Source: Begonia masoniana
Taxonomy: Eukaryota; Streptophyta; Magnoliopsida; Cucurbitales; Begoniaceae
Direction of reading: 5' to 3'
Assembly: GCA_022432975.1 (NCBI GenBank)
Contig: CM039515.1
Span: forward strand, 21,594,923 to 21,658,922
Length of the DNA stretch: 64,000 nt
The position numbers were made by a program, and so were the translations under genes. Positions 11,805 through 22,039 of this stretch are shown here, piece after piece (within the stretch, counting starts at the first letter, position 1; each line of letters opens with the position of its first letter). The notes below the pieces were generated by a model that saw only the letters and a program-made list of their open reading frames with translations, was not told where the DNA came from and searched no databases.

Positions 11805-12427
11805 CCGTGATCTCAGGTATGGTATTTGTAGTTCAATGGTTGTTTTTTTTTATTTGATAGGCTAGGGTGTGTTGTACATTTTTGGTGATAGCGGTATCGT
11901 AGTAAAGTTAAGTTAGTAATTAAAGTTAGCTTGATGTTGATTGGTAGGGTCTTGTTAGGACTCTATTAAGGGAAAAAGTAATGGCATGAGGGAAATTTAG
12001 GGCTGTTGATTTCGATAAGTATTTCATCCGAACGGTTGGAGCTAATAAGATGAATAAGGTTGCTCTATTGTGACAACTAGACTAGTGGCCTAGGATTGAA
12101 GTTGGAAGTTGGAAGTACTCGAAAGAGTTTCGTGGTGGGAGTGTGCGAGGTAGGATATGACCAATATTTTATGGTAATGAAAAAGGTTAGATCTCTACGG
12201 ACTGTCCAATGTTAAATCAGAGGACCTGCAAAAGTAGTGTTAGACTTGAAGACTTAGAAAGGCAGAGAAATTTAGATGGACGCTCCGAGAGAAAAACCTA
12301 GAAGGAAGTTTAAGTTAGAGAATTTTATAAGTTAATTGATAGTTAAGTATAGTAAAGTCAATAATTGTAAGGATTATTGAGTGTTGAGATATATAGTTTA
12401 GAATGACCCCAAATTAGAGCCATAGAG
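11805..12427 (+). mobile_element. Non-coding internal tail of element 1, first part
   Basis: This is AT-rich internal sequence after gag with no reading frame of note. The last ~100 bases (GACCCCAAATTAGAG) align with 37925-37950 and 50985-51005 in the other copies. The tail is cut at 12427 by solo LTR D and continues at 17997. An autonomous element would carry pol here. Confidence 0.7.
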
Positions 12428-13093
12428 TGTAACACCCAAGAATTTCTATTACGTGAGTAGCCTAGGTTCGACGTAGAATGAGTTAGCCTAGGCTAGAAAT
12501 GTATGAGAAATTATTGTTGAAGGGTATTAGAAGTGAAATGAGAAGTGGAGAGTTTGACAAGTCAAATTCAAATGTGTTTGGTGGATAATTTTGAGTTAAA
12601 AAGTCCAATTCTCTCAACCAATCAAAATGTAGTAAAAAATGAATGAAATGGTGGGATTGAAAGGGCAGCCACGTTGGAAGAAAAGAAAAAGGAAAAGTGA
12701 GGGTTTAAGTGTTTGAAAAGTCAAAACAACAAATGGACCAATAGAAATTATTTGTTGAAAATTCAAAGGGACATTAAATGAAGCAATTGAATGGAAATTT
12801 AGGGAGAAGATGGCTGCCACGTGATGAGAAATGGGAGGGCTTAATTGGTATTTCAATGGTTATTAAATGAATTAAAATAAGAAAAATTGTTTGACTATTC
12901 AAACCAAAAACATTTGAAAAGTCAAAGAACCAATAGGAATTAAGTAAAAATATAAATAAATGAAATAAAGATGGAAGAAAATGAGAGAAAGGTGTAGCCA
13001 ATCACGTTTGAAGAAATGAGAATGAAAAGAGTGAGATTGATGTGTAATTTTGAAAAGTATGGTGGAGGAAAAGAAAAAGAAGAAAAGTGATTT

Positions 13094-13102
13094 TATAAAA
13101 AG
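13094..13102 (+). promoter_or_regulatory. TATA box of LTR D
   Basis: TATAAAAAG lies about 35-60 bases upstream of a C/T-rich stretch (CTTCTTCCCCCCCTTTC), typical of plant RNA polymerase II start regions. It matches in position the TATATAAAAAGG of LTR A (19299). Confidence 0.55.
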
Positions 13103-13874
13103 GTGAGAACTAAGGGTTTTTGGCATAATTTTCTCTTCTTCCCCCCCTTTCTCTCACGCCATTTCCAGCCACCATTGGAGCCTTTCCCTCCTTCGATTCT
13201 TCAAGTGTTTCATGAGTTTTTGAGGTAAATTAAAGTGGGTTTTAAGTTGTATACCATTAGATGTTATTTGGTGGGGTTTTTAGGGTGTTTTGTAAGGGAT
13301 TTCATAAGGTTTGGAAACCCTAGTTTATGGAGTCCGATTTTTGAGTTTAAGTGTTGGATTTCTTTTCCTTTTGATGATTTGGTAGTTGGATAAGTTGGTT
13401 TAGGTGAATTAAGGAGTTAGATTAAAGATTGGAAAGTAAGTTGGAAACGGGGTTTTTGTATCAAAGTGGCCGATTCTGTTGGCTGCAATTTCGGTTTGGC
13501 CAAGTTATGTATTTGGTTAATTTGAGTGTTTCAATGGATAGTAGATGTGTAGAGGTTTACAGATTGGGGTGGCACGTCGAAATCCGTTAAGTTCGACGGT
13601 TTGAAGTTTGACGGTCCACATGGTGCATAATTCGGGTTTTGTGTTTTGGGGAAGGAATTTGTGATAGTTTTTAGTTAGTTTAGGTTAAGAATTTCTTTTG
13701 AGTTCACTAGTAGATTTCTAAGTTGAGTTTTTGTTATTTTAGGTAATCGAGCGAGTGATTTGGTTTGGGACGATAGAAAATCTAGGAATTTTGGGTTTTG
13801 TATGTTAGGTTGAAAAGTTGGTTAAAAATCTATGGTTAGTGTATTGCTAAGTGATTTCTCCTTTATCATGTTAG

Positions 13875-13943
13875 GTGACGAGTGAGCGATTTGGCTACCG
13901 GGCATATAATTGGTGAACCGCACAAGGCATCACAGGAATCCAG
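13875..13943 (+). other. Exon-like block in LTR D
   Basis: The block is bounded by an acceptor-like ATCATGTTAG and a strong donor CCAG|GTAAGTAG. The equivalent block in LTR A is 20341-20402 and in LTR F about 25556-25590. The interior is not conserved in sequence but the two borders are, which is the pattern expected of a real non-coding exon. Splicing is inferred. Confidence 0.45.
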
Positions 13944-14171
13944 GTAAGTAGCGGATGTGTGTGGTTTGCCTTCGGGCCCTACACCATGGAACGTAGGTAA
14001 TTGGTTTTTGCTTTGTTTGATTGTTTTGTTTAGTTTTGTGTTGAGTATTGTAATTGTGTGACATGCATCACGGTTTTCAAACTACGAGAACCGAGTTTTA
14101 AGCATGGTTTTGCATGGTGAGCTTGAACCGTAAGGGATGGTGTGAGTTGAATCGGAGGTGGTTAGTGTCGG

Positions 14172-16702
14172 AGTTAAGGTGGTACCTGCGAGGGACCATA
14201 GTTGAGTTGGGTCGCCTAGTCGCGTTAGGGTAGCACCTGCGGGAAACTCCATGGCATGGAGTTGTCCAGTCGCGTTAAGGTGGTACCTGCGAGGGACCAT
14301 AGTTGAGTTGGGTCGCCTAGTCGCGTTAGGGTAGCACCTGCGGGAAACTCCATGGCATGGAGTTGTCCAGTCGCGTTAAGGTGGTACCTGCGAGGGACCA
14401 TAGTTGAGTTGGGTCGCCTAGTCGCGTTAGGGTAGCACCTGCGGGAAACTCCATGGCATGGAGTTGTCCAGTCGCGTTAAGGTGGTACCTGCGAGGGACC
14501 ATAGTTGAGTTGGGTCGCCTAGTCGCGTTAAGGTGGTACCTGCGAGGGACCATAGTTGAGTTGGGTCGCCTAGTCGCGTTAAGGTGGTACCTGCGAGGGA
14601 CCATAGTTGAGTTGGGTCGCCTAGTCGCGTTAGGGTAGCACCTGCGGGAAACTCCATGGCATGGAGTTGTCCAGTCGCGTTAAGGTGGTACCTGCGAGGG
14701 ACCATAGTTGAGTTGGGTCGCCTAGTCGCGTTAGGGTAGCACCTGCGGGAAACTCCATGGCATGGAGTTGTCCAGTCGCGTTAAGGTGGTACCTGCGAGG
14801 GACCATAGTTGAGTTGGGTCGCCTAGTCGCGTTAGGGTAGCACCTGCGGGAAACTCCATGGCATGGAGTTGTCCAGTCGCGTTAAGGTGGTACCTGCGAG
14901 GGACCATAGTTGAGTTGGGTCGCCTAGTCGCGTTAGGGTAGCACCTGCGGGAAACTCCATGGCATGGAGTTGTCCAGTCGCGTTAAGGTGGTACCTGCGA
15001 GGGACCATAGTTGAGTTGGGTCGCCTAGTCGCGTTAGGGTAGCACCTGCGGGAAACTCCATGGCATGGAGTTGTCCAGTCGCGTTAAGGTGGTACCTGCG
15101 AGGGACCATAGTTGAGTTGGGTCGCCTAGTCGCGTTAAGGTGGTACCTGCGAGGGACCATAGTTGAGTTGGGTCGCCTAGTCGCGTTAAGGTGGTACCTG
15201 CGAGGGACCATAGTTGAGTTGGGTCGCCTAGTCGCGTTAGGGTAGCACCTGCGGGAAACTCCATGGCATGGAGTTGTCCAGTCGCGTTAAGGTGGTACCT
15301 GCGAGGGACCATAGTTGAGTTGGGTCGCCTAGTCGCGTTAAGGTGGTACCTGCGAGGGACCATAGTTGAGTTGGGTCGCCTAGTCGCGTTAGGGTAGCAC
15401 CTGCGGGAAACTCCATGGCATGGAGTTGTCCAGTCGCGTTAAGGTGGTACCTGCGAGGGACCATAGTTGAGTTGGGTCGCCTAGTCGCGTTAGGGTAGCA
15501 CCTGCGGGAAACTCCATGGCATGGAGTTGTCCAGTCGCGTTAAGGTGGTACCTGCGAGGGACCATAGTTGAGTTGGGTCGCCTAGTCGCGTTAAGGTGGT
15601 ACCTGCGAGGGACCATAGTTGAGTTGGGTCGCCTAGTCGCGTTAGGGTAGCACCTGCGGGAAACTCCATGGCATGGAGTTGTCCAGTCGCGTTAAGGTGG
15701 TACCTGCGAGGGACCATAGTTGAGTTGGGTCGCCTAGTCGCGTTAAGGTGGTACCTGCGAGGGACCATAGTTGAGTTGGGTCGCCTAGTCGCGTTAAGGT
15801 GGTACCTGCGAGGGACCATAGTTGAGTTGGGTCGCCTAGTCGCGTTAGGGTAGCACCTGCGGGAAACTCCATGGCATGGAGTTGTCCAGTCGCGTTAAGG
15901 TGGTACCTGCGAGGGACCATAGTTGAGTTGGGTCGCCTAGTCGCGTTAGGGTAGCACCTGCGGGAAACTCCATGGCATGGAGTTGTCCAGTCGCGTTAAG
16001 GTGGTACCTGCGAGGGACCATAGTTGAGTTGGGTCGCCTAGTCGCGTTAAGGTGGTACCTGCGAGGGACCATAGTTGAGTTGGGTCGCCTAGTCGCGTTA
16101 GGGTAGCACCTGCGGGAAACTCCATGGCATGGAGTTGTCCAGTCGCGTTAAGGTGGTACCTGCGAGGGACCATAGTTGAGTTGGGTCGCCTAGTCGCGTT
16201 AAGGTGGTACCTGCGAGGGACCATAGTTGAGTTGGGTCGCCTAGTCGCGTTAAGGTGGTACCTGCGAGGGACCATAGTTGAGTTGGGTCGCCTAGTCGCG
16301 TTAGGGTAGCACCTGCGGGAAACTCCATGGCATGGAGTTGTCTAGTCGCGTTAAGGTGGTACCTGCGAGGGACCATAGTTGAGTTGGGTCGCCTAGTCGC
16401 GTTAGGGTAGCACCTGCGGGAAACTCCATGGCATGGAGTTGTCCAGTCGCGTTAAGGTGGTACCTGCGAGGGACCATAGTTGAGTTGGGTCGCCTAGTCG
16501 CGTTAGGGTAGCACCTGCGGGAAACTCCATGGCATGGAGTTGTCCAGTCGCGTTAAGGTGGTACCTGCGAGGGACCATAGTTGAGTTGGGTCGCCTAGTC
16601 GCGTTAGGGTAGCACCTGTGGGAAACTCCATGGCATGGAGTTGTCCAGTCGCGTTAAGGTGGTACCTGCGAGGGACCATAGTTGAGTTGGGTCGCGTAGT
16701 CG
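14172..16702 (+). repeat. 51/50-bp two-type tandem array, 50 units
   Basis: Two related units alternate: X (51 bp, with AAGGTGGTACCTGCGAGGGA) and Y (50 bp, with AGGGTAGCACCTGCGGGAAA). I count 31 X and 19 Y. Runs of X before each Y read 1,1,1,3,1,1,1,1,3,2,1,2,3,1,2,3,1,1,1, then a final X. The pattern 2,3,1 occurs twice in a row, and 456-bp spacings link Y units at 15032, 15488, 15944 and 16400. Each Y contains the perfect dyad ACTCCATG-G-CATGGAGT. Long open frames on both strands here are by-products of the repeat. Confidence 0.93.
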
Positions 16703-17023
16703 CGTTAGAGTGACACCTGCGGGGGACTCCAGTGGAGTTGCCTAGTCGCGTTAGGGTGGCACTTGCGTGGGACACTGTGTGAGTTGGACACCTGCGAGGG
16801 ACTCCGTGTGAGTTGCCTAGTCGCGTTAAGGTGCGGTGTTAGCATTTGTGATGAGTTTCGGTTATGTGAATGAACAACGAAAAGCAACGAGTAGCAAACG
16901 AAAGAACAGCAACTGAGTGAGTAGAAACCTCATCTGTTAGGGGTTGTGTTGCATTATGTTTGTTGTATGCATATTTCCCTACTTACTAAGCATTAGGCTG
17001 ATGTTTTGTGTTCCGTGGTGTAG

Positions 17024-17041
17024 GTGCAGACGGGAGTACAG
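17024..17041 (+). other. 18-nt microexon-like block in LTR D
   Basis: It is preceded by TTACTAAGCATTAGGC and the acceptor GTGGTGTAG, and ends ACAG before GTGAGG. Length and borders equal those of LTR A although the two LTRs differ widely elsewhere. Confidence 0.5.
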
Positions 17042-17635
17042 GTGAGGGCCTAAGGATGGGAGCGCAGTTGGTGATGTACAGGGCATACCGGTGCAGGCAG
17101 TTGTCGGGGCGTCTCGATCATGGTCTTCGGAGGGTTGTGAGTGATGATTGTTATTTTGGTATTTTTGATGTATCTAGTTGGTGACTGGGAGATTTGATAC
17201 GTGTTGGCACGTTGTTTTTATAAAGGTTTTCGTAATGAATTTTTAAAGATTTTGAGTCGTTGGGTTGTTGAGTAATGGTGGTGGTATTTTGAGGATTTAA
17301 TCTGTATATTCTCGGGTTTTAAATCGCAGGTTTTGGTTTATCGGATTTTAGGCGTTATGCCGTCCGTTTGATTTTAAAACAAACGATGTCGGGTTTAAGT
17401 TCGCTATTTTTATTAATATTCAGTTGAAGTCGGTTTCTCTAAAATTTTTACGAGATTTGATGGTTCGTGTGTCGGGGAGGTATGGTTAATGTTTCGTGAT
17501 TTTTGGAGGTGTTCGGGGTGGTAAAATATGAGAAAAAGTGAGGAAAAGTCAAAAGGGGTCAAAATGGAAGTTTTTTTGGTGTTTTGGGTCGAGAAAACCC
17601 GAGGAGGCCCGATCGTTCGGGCCTCGGACTGCGAG

Positions 17636-17755
17636 TGGTCGCGGTGGGGCGCACAGGCGCGCCCCAGTGCGCAGGCGCGCCCGCGCATCTGGCGCGCAGC
17701 GCGAGCAGCGCGAGCACAGCGTGGGCGCGCGCGGCGCCTAGCGCGCGCCCAATGC
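17636..17755 (+). other. GC-rich block near 3' end of LTR D
   Basis: This stretch is nearly all G and C with many GCGC motifs, inside an otherwise AT-rich LTR. Similar GC blocks occur at the equivalent place in LTRs B (21624-21740), F (26880-27030) and H (27660-27870, 33538-33770). In B, F and H they contain GCGATCGATCGC or GCGATTGC dyads. Open frames crossing it are composition artefacts. Confidence 0.7.
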
Positions 17756-17996
17756 CCCTTTTGAGCCGTTTTTCGTTTTTTTTTTCAAATTTTTCCTATT
17801 TCTACAATGTTTTGACCCTACATTTTTCCGACATATTTTAAACGTATTTTGGGCCCGTTTTCCAACAAAAATAGAGGGTTCGAAAAACCCGAAAACCGAG
17901 TCGAAAAATCTACGAAAATTATTTTAAACGATGTTTTAAACGCGGGTTTGGTTTGCAACGTAGCGCACCGAGCCGGGGCGGGTTCGGGGTGTTACA

Positions 17997-19051
17997 TAGA
18001 GAGTTGTCAATCTTGGAGGAATGATCGAGATTATAGTGGCTGAGATTCAAAGCAGTGAATGTAGTTAGAGGATTATTAGAGGGAATAGATAAAGTGATCA
18101 TTGTTAGAATAATTGTTCGAGGTAAATAGGTGCAATATGCGATAGTAATATCGAGGGGAACTTTGAATTGAGAACTTAGAATAGAAAATTTACGCAGTAG
18201 AATTTTAGTGTTATGTGATTGAGTATACTTTGAGAGTGGAATAAGTTAGCAATGATATGTTAGAGTAGAAGAGAATTAAATTAGACACGTGTGATAGACA
18301 CGGAAATGTCAAGTAAGGAGTTAGGTAAATTGAGCTTGAGGGAAAGATAGAATTGAGAACTAAGTTAGAGGAGTTTGAGGGTATAAGTAATGATGGATGT
18401 AGTTGAAGTCAGTAGACATACGCATGTTCGAATTATGGAGTGCAGAGTTAGGTGAAGTTAAAACTTGGAGGTATAGGAATTTTCATTTCTTGATAGGATA
18501 GTTGGGGCACCCGATAGATGTAGTGCCATGTCCGGCAGCTCAAAGGTTAGAAGGTAGATTTTGAGTGAATAAGTTGAAAAATATTAAGATACCAAATGTG
18601 GAGAAAAGAAAGGTCACACAGATATTTTACGTGCAAACTTAAGCGTAAGTCAATTCCAGTGGATTATGGAAATTTAATTTGACATTTTGGTGTCGAAATG
18701 AAGTGCATGCGTAGATATCATTTAAGGTGTCGAGTGTCGAGTCTGAAGTCGGGAAAGATTTAGTTTGGTAAAAGTTTGACAAATTGAGCATAATGTCATA
18801 ATGTATATAAGTTATGTACCTGTTGATGGACACGAAAATGTGATTGATGAATTAGATAAACTGAGTTTGACAAAAAGTTAAAGTTGAAAATAGAATAGAA
18901 AAGTTTGAGGGTCTAAGTGATGAGTGCTCAAGTTAAAGCCAATGGACATAGTTCGAAAATTAACTTTGGAGATTTAGGTAAAGAGGGTAGAGTGGGAGTG
19001 AGTAAGTTGAGAATGAAATTACCCCAAAAATTTTGAGGACAAAATTTTTGT
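17997..19051 (+). mobile_element. Non-coding internal tail of element 1, second part
   Basis: This continues the tail interrupted at 12427. Landmarks such as GATTCAAAGCAGTGAATGTA (near 18043) and TTTTGAGGACAAAATTTTTG (19031-19050) recur in the tails at about 37988 and 51045 and before the PPT in other copies. No pol domain can be recognised in any frame. Confidence 0.75.
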
Positions 19052-19064
19052 AAGGAGGGTAGAT
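19052..19064 (+). other. Polypurine tract of element 1
   Basis: AAGGAGGGTAGAT lies immediately upstream of TGTAACACCC. This is the plus-strand primer site and fixes the start of the 3' LTR. The same motif precedes the LTRs at 51814 and 62543 and, inverted, at 30289. Confidence 0.9.
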
Positions 19065-21623
19065 TGTAACACCCGAGAAATTCTTACAACGTGCGTAGCT
19101 TTAGATGTGTTATGTTAAGTAGTAAAATTAGAGTGAAAATTTAGAAGAGGAATTTGAGAGAAAATCTTAGGATTATGTGGTTGGAAGGTTTTGTTAAATT
19201 AAAGTTTATGTAAAGTAAAAAGTAAAGAGATCAAGTAGAAGACAAGGAAAAGGAGAAGGCTTCGACGTGGGTTAAAGTGATGAAAAGTTGTGGGTTGTTA
19301 TATAAAAAGGAGAGAATTGATTGAAAAGTCAAAAGAGTAATGGACCAATAGAAAGAAATGAAATAGGAGGGTTGAAAAGTCAAATAGATAAACCAAAAGA
19401 AATAAAAAGTGAAAATGTGGGAGTGAAGAGAAGGTTTCACGTTTGTTGAATTGTGAAGAGAAAAGTGGAGGGTGTTTTACAAATTTCTAAAGTTTGGTGG
19501 TGGAAATTAGGAAAAGTCAAAAATGTGTTTTTAAATGTGTGAAGTGGAAGGAATAAAAGACAAAAACCCATTGTCCTCTCCGTATTTTCTTCCACGAAAA
19601 CCAGCAGCAAGAAGTGAGTTCTCCCTCCACGTTTTCCCCATTTTTTTTCCAAGATTCAAGGTTAGTTTTAGTTGGGTTTTTAGTTTTATGCATATTAGTA
19701 GTGGTTTTTTTAGTTTTGAATGGGATTTAGTGAGTTTTGGGAGGAGTTTTGAAACCCTAAAGGGTGAAGTCCGAAATTCCCTTTCTTTTGTTGGTTTTCT
19801 TCCTACTTTTGATGATTTAAACATTTGAGATGATAGTTTAGATTGTTTATGAAGTTAGATTAGTAAGATTGTGAAAGTTGTGCAAAAACCGGATTTTTGG
19901 AGTATATGGCTGAATCTGTTTTTGGGGTTTTGGTTCAGCCAAGTTGTTTGGTTGCTTAAATTAAGTGCTTCAATGAATAGTAGACATGTAGAGGTTTCTG
20001 AGTTGGGGTGGCACGTCGAAATCCGTTGAAAACGAGAAAGTTATGGCCGTTTGAAGTTGGACGTTGTAAATTTTGGTGAAAATTGAGTTTTGTGGTTTTA
20101 GAGGGAATTGTTGTTTAGTTTTGGTTTTAGAATCCTTTAGAAATTTATAAGTGAATTGATTGATTGAAGTTTGATGATGAAAAGTGTGGGTAATTTCGGG
20201 TTTGTTGTACATTTTGGTAAAATTTGCCCTTAGTTTTATCTTAGGCTATCTTAGGCATGCCCTTAGTTTTATCTTAGGCTATCTTACGCAAGTCTTTTGA
20301 ATTCTTAGAGTGTGCTAAGTTGTTTTCCTTATATTGTTAGGTTAACGAGAGAACAATTGGACCGACCGAGCTTTTAGTTACGAGCATGCGCAAGGAATCC
20401 AGGTAAGTAGTGGACCGCTTGTGTTTTGCCTTCGAGCCTACACCATGGAACGGTAGGGAAATTGTTTCCTTGGTTGTTTATTTTGTCTTGTGTTGTGCAT
20501 TGTATGTGACATGCATCACGGTTTTCAAACTACGAAATACGCGTTTTGAGCATTGTTTGCAAATTGTGAAAATGAACTGTAAAGATATGTGAGGCAGTGT
20601 GTTTGTGTGAGTCACCTTGTCGCGAATTAGTGTCTGAAAGTATGACAGTTCGGGAGGTGTTTGTGTGAGTCACTTCGTATCAAATTAGTGTCTGAAAGTA
20701 TGACAGTTCGAGAGGTGTTTGTGTGAGTCATCTCGTCGCGAATTAGTGTCTGAAAGTATGACAGTTCAGGAGGTGTCTCTCGGTGAGTTGATAATGAACG
20801 AGGTTCATTGATCGACGTGGGAGAAAATCATGTATGGCCGTCCCGTGTGTGAACACGATGTGTGCCTCGAGTGAGAGTGTTGAGTAATGAATTAAGAACG
20901 AGTTGAACACAACCGAGAGTTAGAAACTGCATGTATTAGGGTTGTGTGTGAGGGTTGTTTGTGAAGTGTGCATTGTGCTTTCGTATGCATTATTCCCTAC
21001 TTACTAAGCATTCGGCTTACGTTTTGTGTTCCGTGGTGTAGGTGTCGACCGGAGTACAGGTGAGGGCCTTAAGGAAAGCTAAAATTGGGACGCAGTTGGT
21101 GATGTACGGGGCATGCCGGTGCGGGCAGTTGTCGAGGCGTCTCGACCATGGTCTTCGGGGGAGATGTGAGACTTTGTATTTTGGGTAGTTTATTGTAGAT
21201 GTCTGTTGATGTTTTTAAAGTTATTGATATTTGTTGTATATAGTCATAGATAAGGGTGATGTGTCCCCCCTATATTGTGAATTTTCTTCATTTAGGGATG
21301 TTAGTATCATAGTTTCCCCTTTTACTATTATTTGAAGATTTCGTATGCTGGATAGTTGAGTAAGAATATTCTGTATCTGGTTGGGAATTGGTTTGTGTGC
21401 AGGTACTTAACATTTTGGAGGCGCCATTTTCAGGCGTTACTTTGCCAAAATTTTCGGGAAGGACGCCGTGGTGCTTAAAGTTTTGGATTAAAGGAAATTA
21501 GTGAGTATAGGCAGCTAGGTATGACATAGGGGAGCTCCGGGAGAGTTAGTTTTAAATTATGTTTTAACGCGGGATAGCTTAGCAAAGTAGCATACCGTTC
21601 CCGGGCGGGTTCGGGGCGTTACA
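19065..21623 (+). mobile_element. 3' LTR (type A) of element 1
   Basis: It starts TGTAACACCC after the PPT and ends GTTACA; length 2559 bp. It contains a TATA box (19299), the conserved GTGGCACGTCGAAATCCGTT block near 20008, an exon-like block (20341-20402, donor GTAAGT at 20403), 58-bp repeats (about 20600-20780) and an 18-nt microexon (21042-21059). It is followed by CGCAG and then a different LTR end, which suggests that element 1 inserted into LTR B; the matching CGCAG would lie upstream of the window. Confidence 0.9.
19299..19310 (+). promoter_or_regulatory. TATA box of LTR A
   Basis: TATATAAAAAGG lies 235 bp into the LTR, a good plant TATA match. The equivalent region is deleted from the second LTR A copy at 38744. 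Confidence 0.55.
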
Positions 21624-21979
21624 CGCAGTGAGCGCGCGCAGGGTGCGGGGCGCGATCGGCGGAGGCGATTAATCGCTAACCCGCGGCGATCGATCGCGAT
21701 CGCAAGCCTCTCGGGCACTGTCAGCGGCGATCGATCGCCACCAAGAGGGAAAAAAAGAATTTTTTTTATTTAAATTTTACTATTTCAAAATAATTTACCC
21801 CGACATTTTCCGACGTATTTTAAACGTATTTCATGCACGTTTTCCAATATTTTTAGAGGGTTCGAAAAACCCAAAAAACCGAGTTGAATAATTTACAAAA
21901 ATTATTTTAAACGTCATTTTAAACGCTGGATAGCTTAGCAAAGTAGTGTACCGAGCCGGGTCGGGTTTGTGGCGTTACA
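21624..21979 (+). mobile_element. 3' remnant of LTR B (5' LTR of element 2)
   Basis: This 356-bp LTR end begins directly after LTR A with CGCAGTGAGCGCGCG and ends GTTACA followed by a PBS. It contains the GCGATCGATCGCGATCGC dyad block and the conserved LTR terminus. It has a second copy at 40555-40918. Confidence 0.85.
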
Positions 21980-21982
21980 AGT

Positions 21983-21994
21983 TGGTATCAGAGC
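21983..21994 (+). other. Primer binding site (tRNA-iMet) of element 2
   Basis: TGGTATCAGAGC lies three bases after the LTR B end, followed by the leader AAAAGTGGTCGAG shared with other copies. Confidence 0.95.
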
Positions 21995-22039
21995 AAAAGT
22001 GGTCGAGTCGTTCAAAGGATTACCCGACAATGCCGGTCG

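Larger units (their letters stand above)
12428..17996 (+). mobile_element. Solo LTR, type D, with expanded internal repeat
   Basis: It begins TGTAACACCC and ends GTTACA, and is flanked by the 5-bp target duplication TAGAG (12423-12427 and 17997-18001). The flanks join to restore the internal tail of element 1, so this is an insertion reduced to a single LTR by LTR-LTR recombination. At 5569 bp it is about twice the length of its relatives because of a 2.5 kb tandem array (14172-16702). Other landmarks are a TATA box at 13094, a pyrimidine-rich stretch at 13130-13165, a 69-nt exon-like block at 13875-13943, a microexon at 17024-17041, and a GC-rich block at about 17636-17755. Confidence 0.93.

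Noticed and set aside
14082..16887. Many overlapping open frames of 60-109 codons on both strands with repeated peptides
   Set aside because: They exist only because the 51/50-bp units happen to lack stops. The peptides are direct translations of the tandem array, with no start context or conservation outside it.
17413..17841. Open frames of 67-91 codons rich in Arg and Ala
   Set aside because: They cross the GC-rich block of LTR D and reflect base composition. Similar frames in all phases and both strands occur in the matching blocks of LTR H.
19531..19828. 97-codon frames on both strands in LTR A
   Set aside because: They lie in the promoter and leader part of the LTR, are absent from other LTRs at the same place, and overlap each other.
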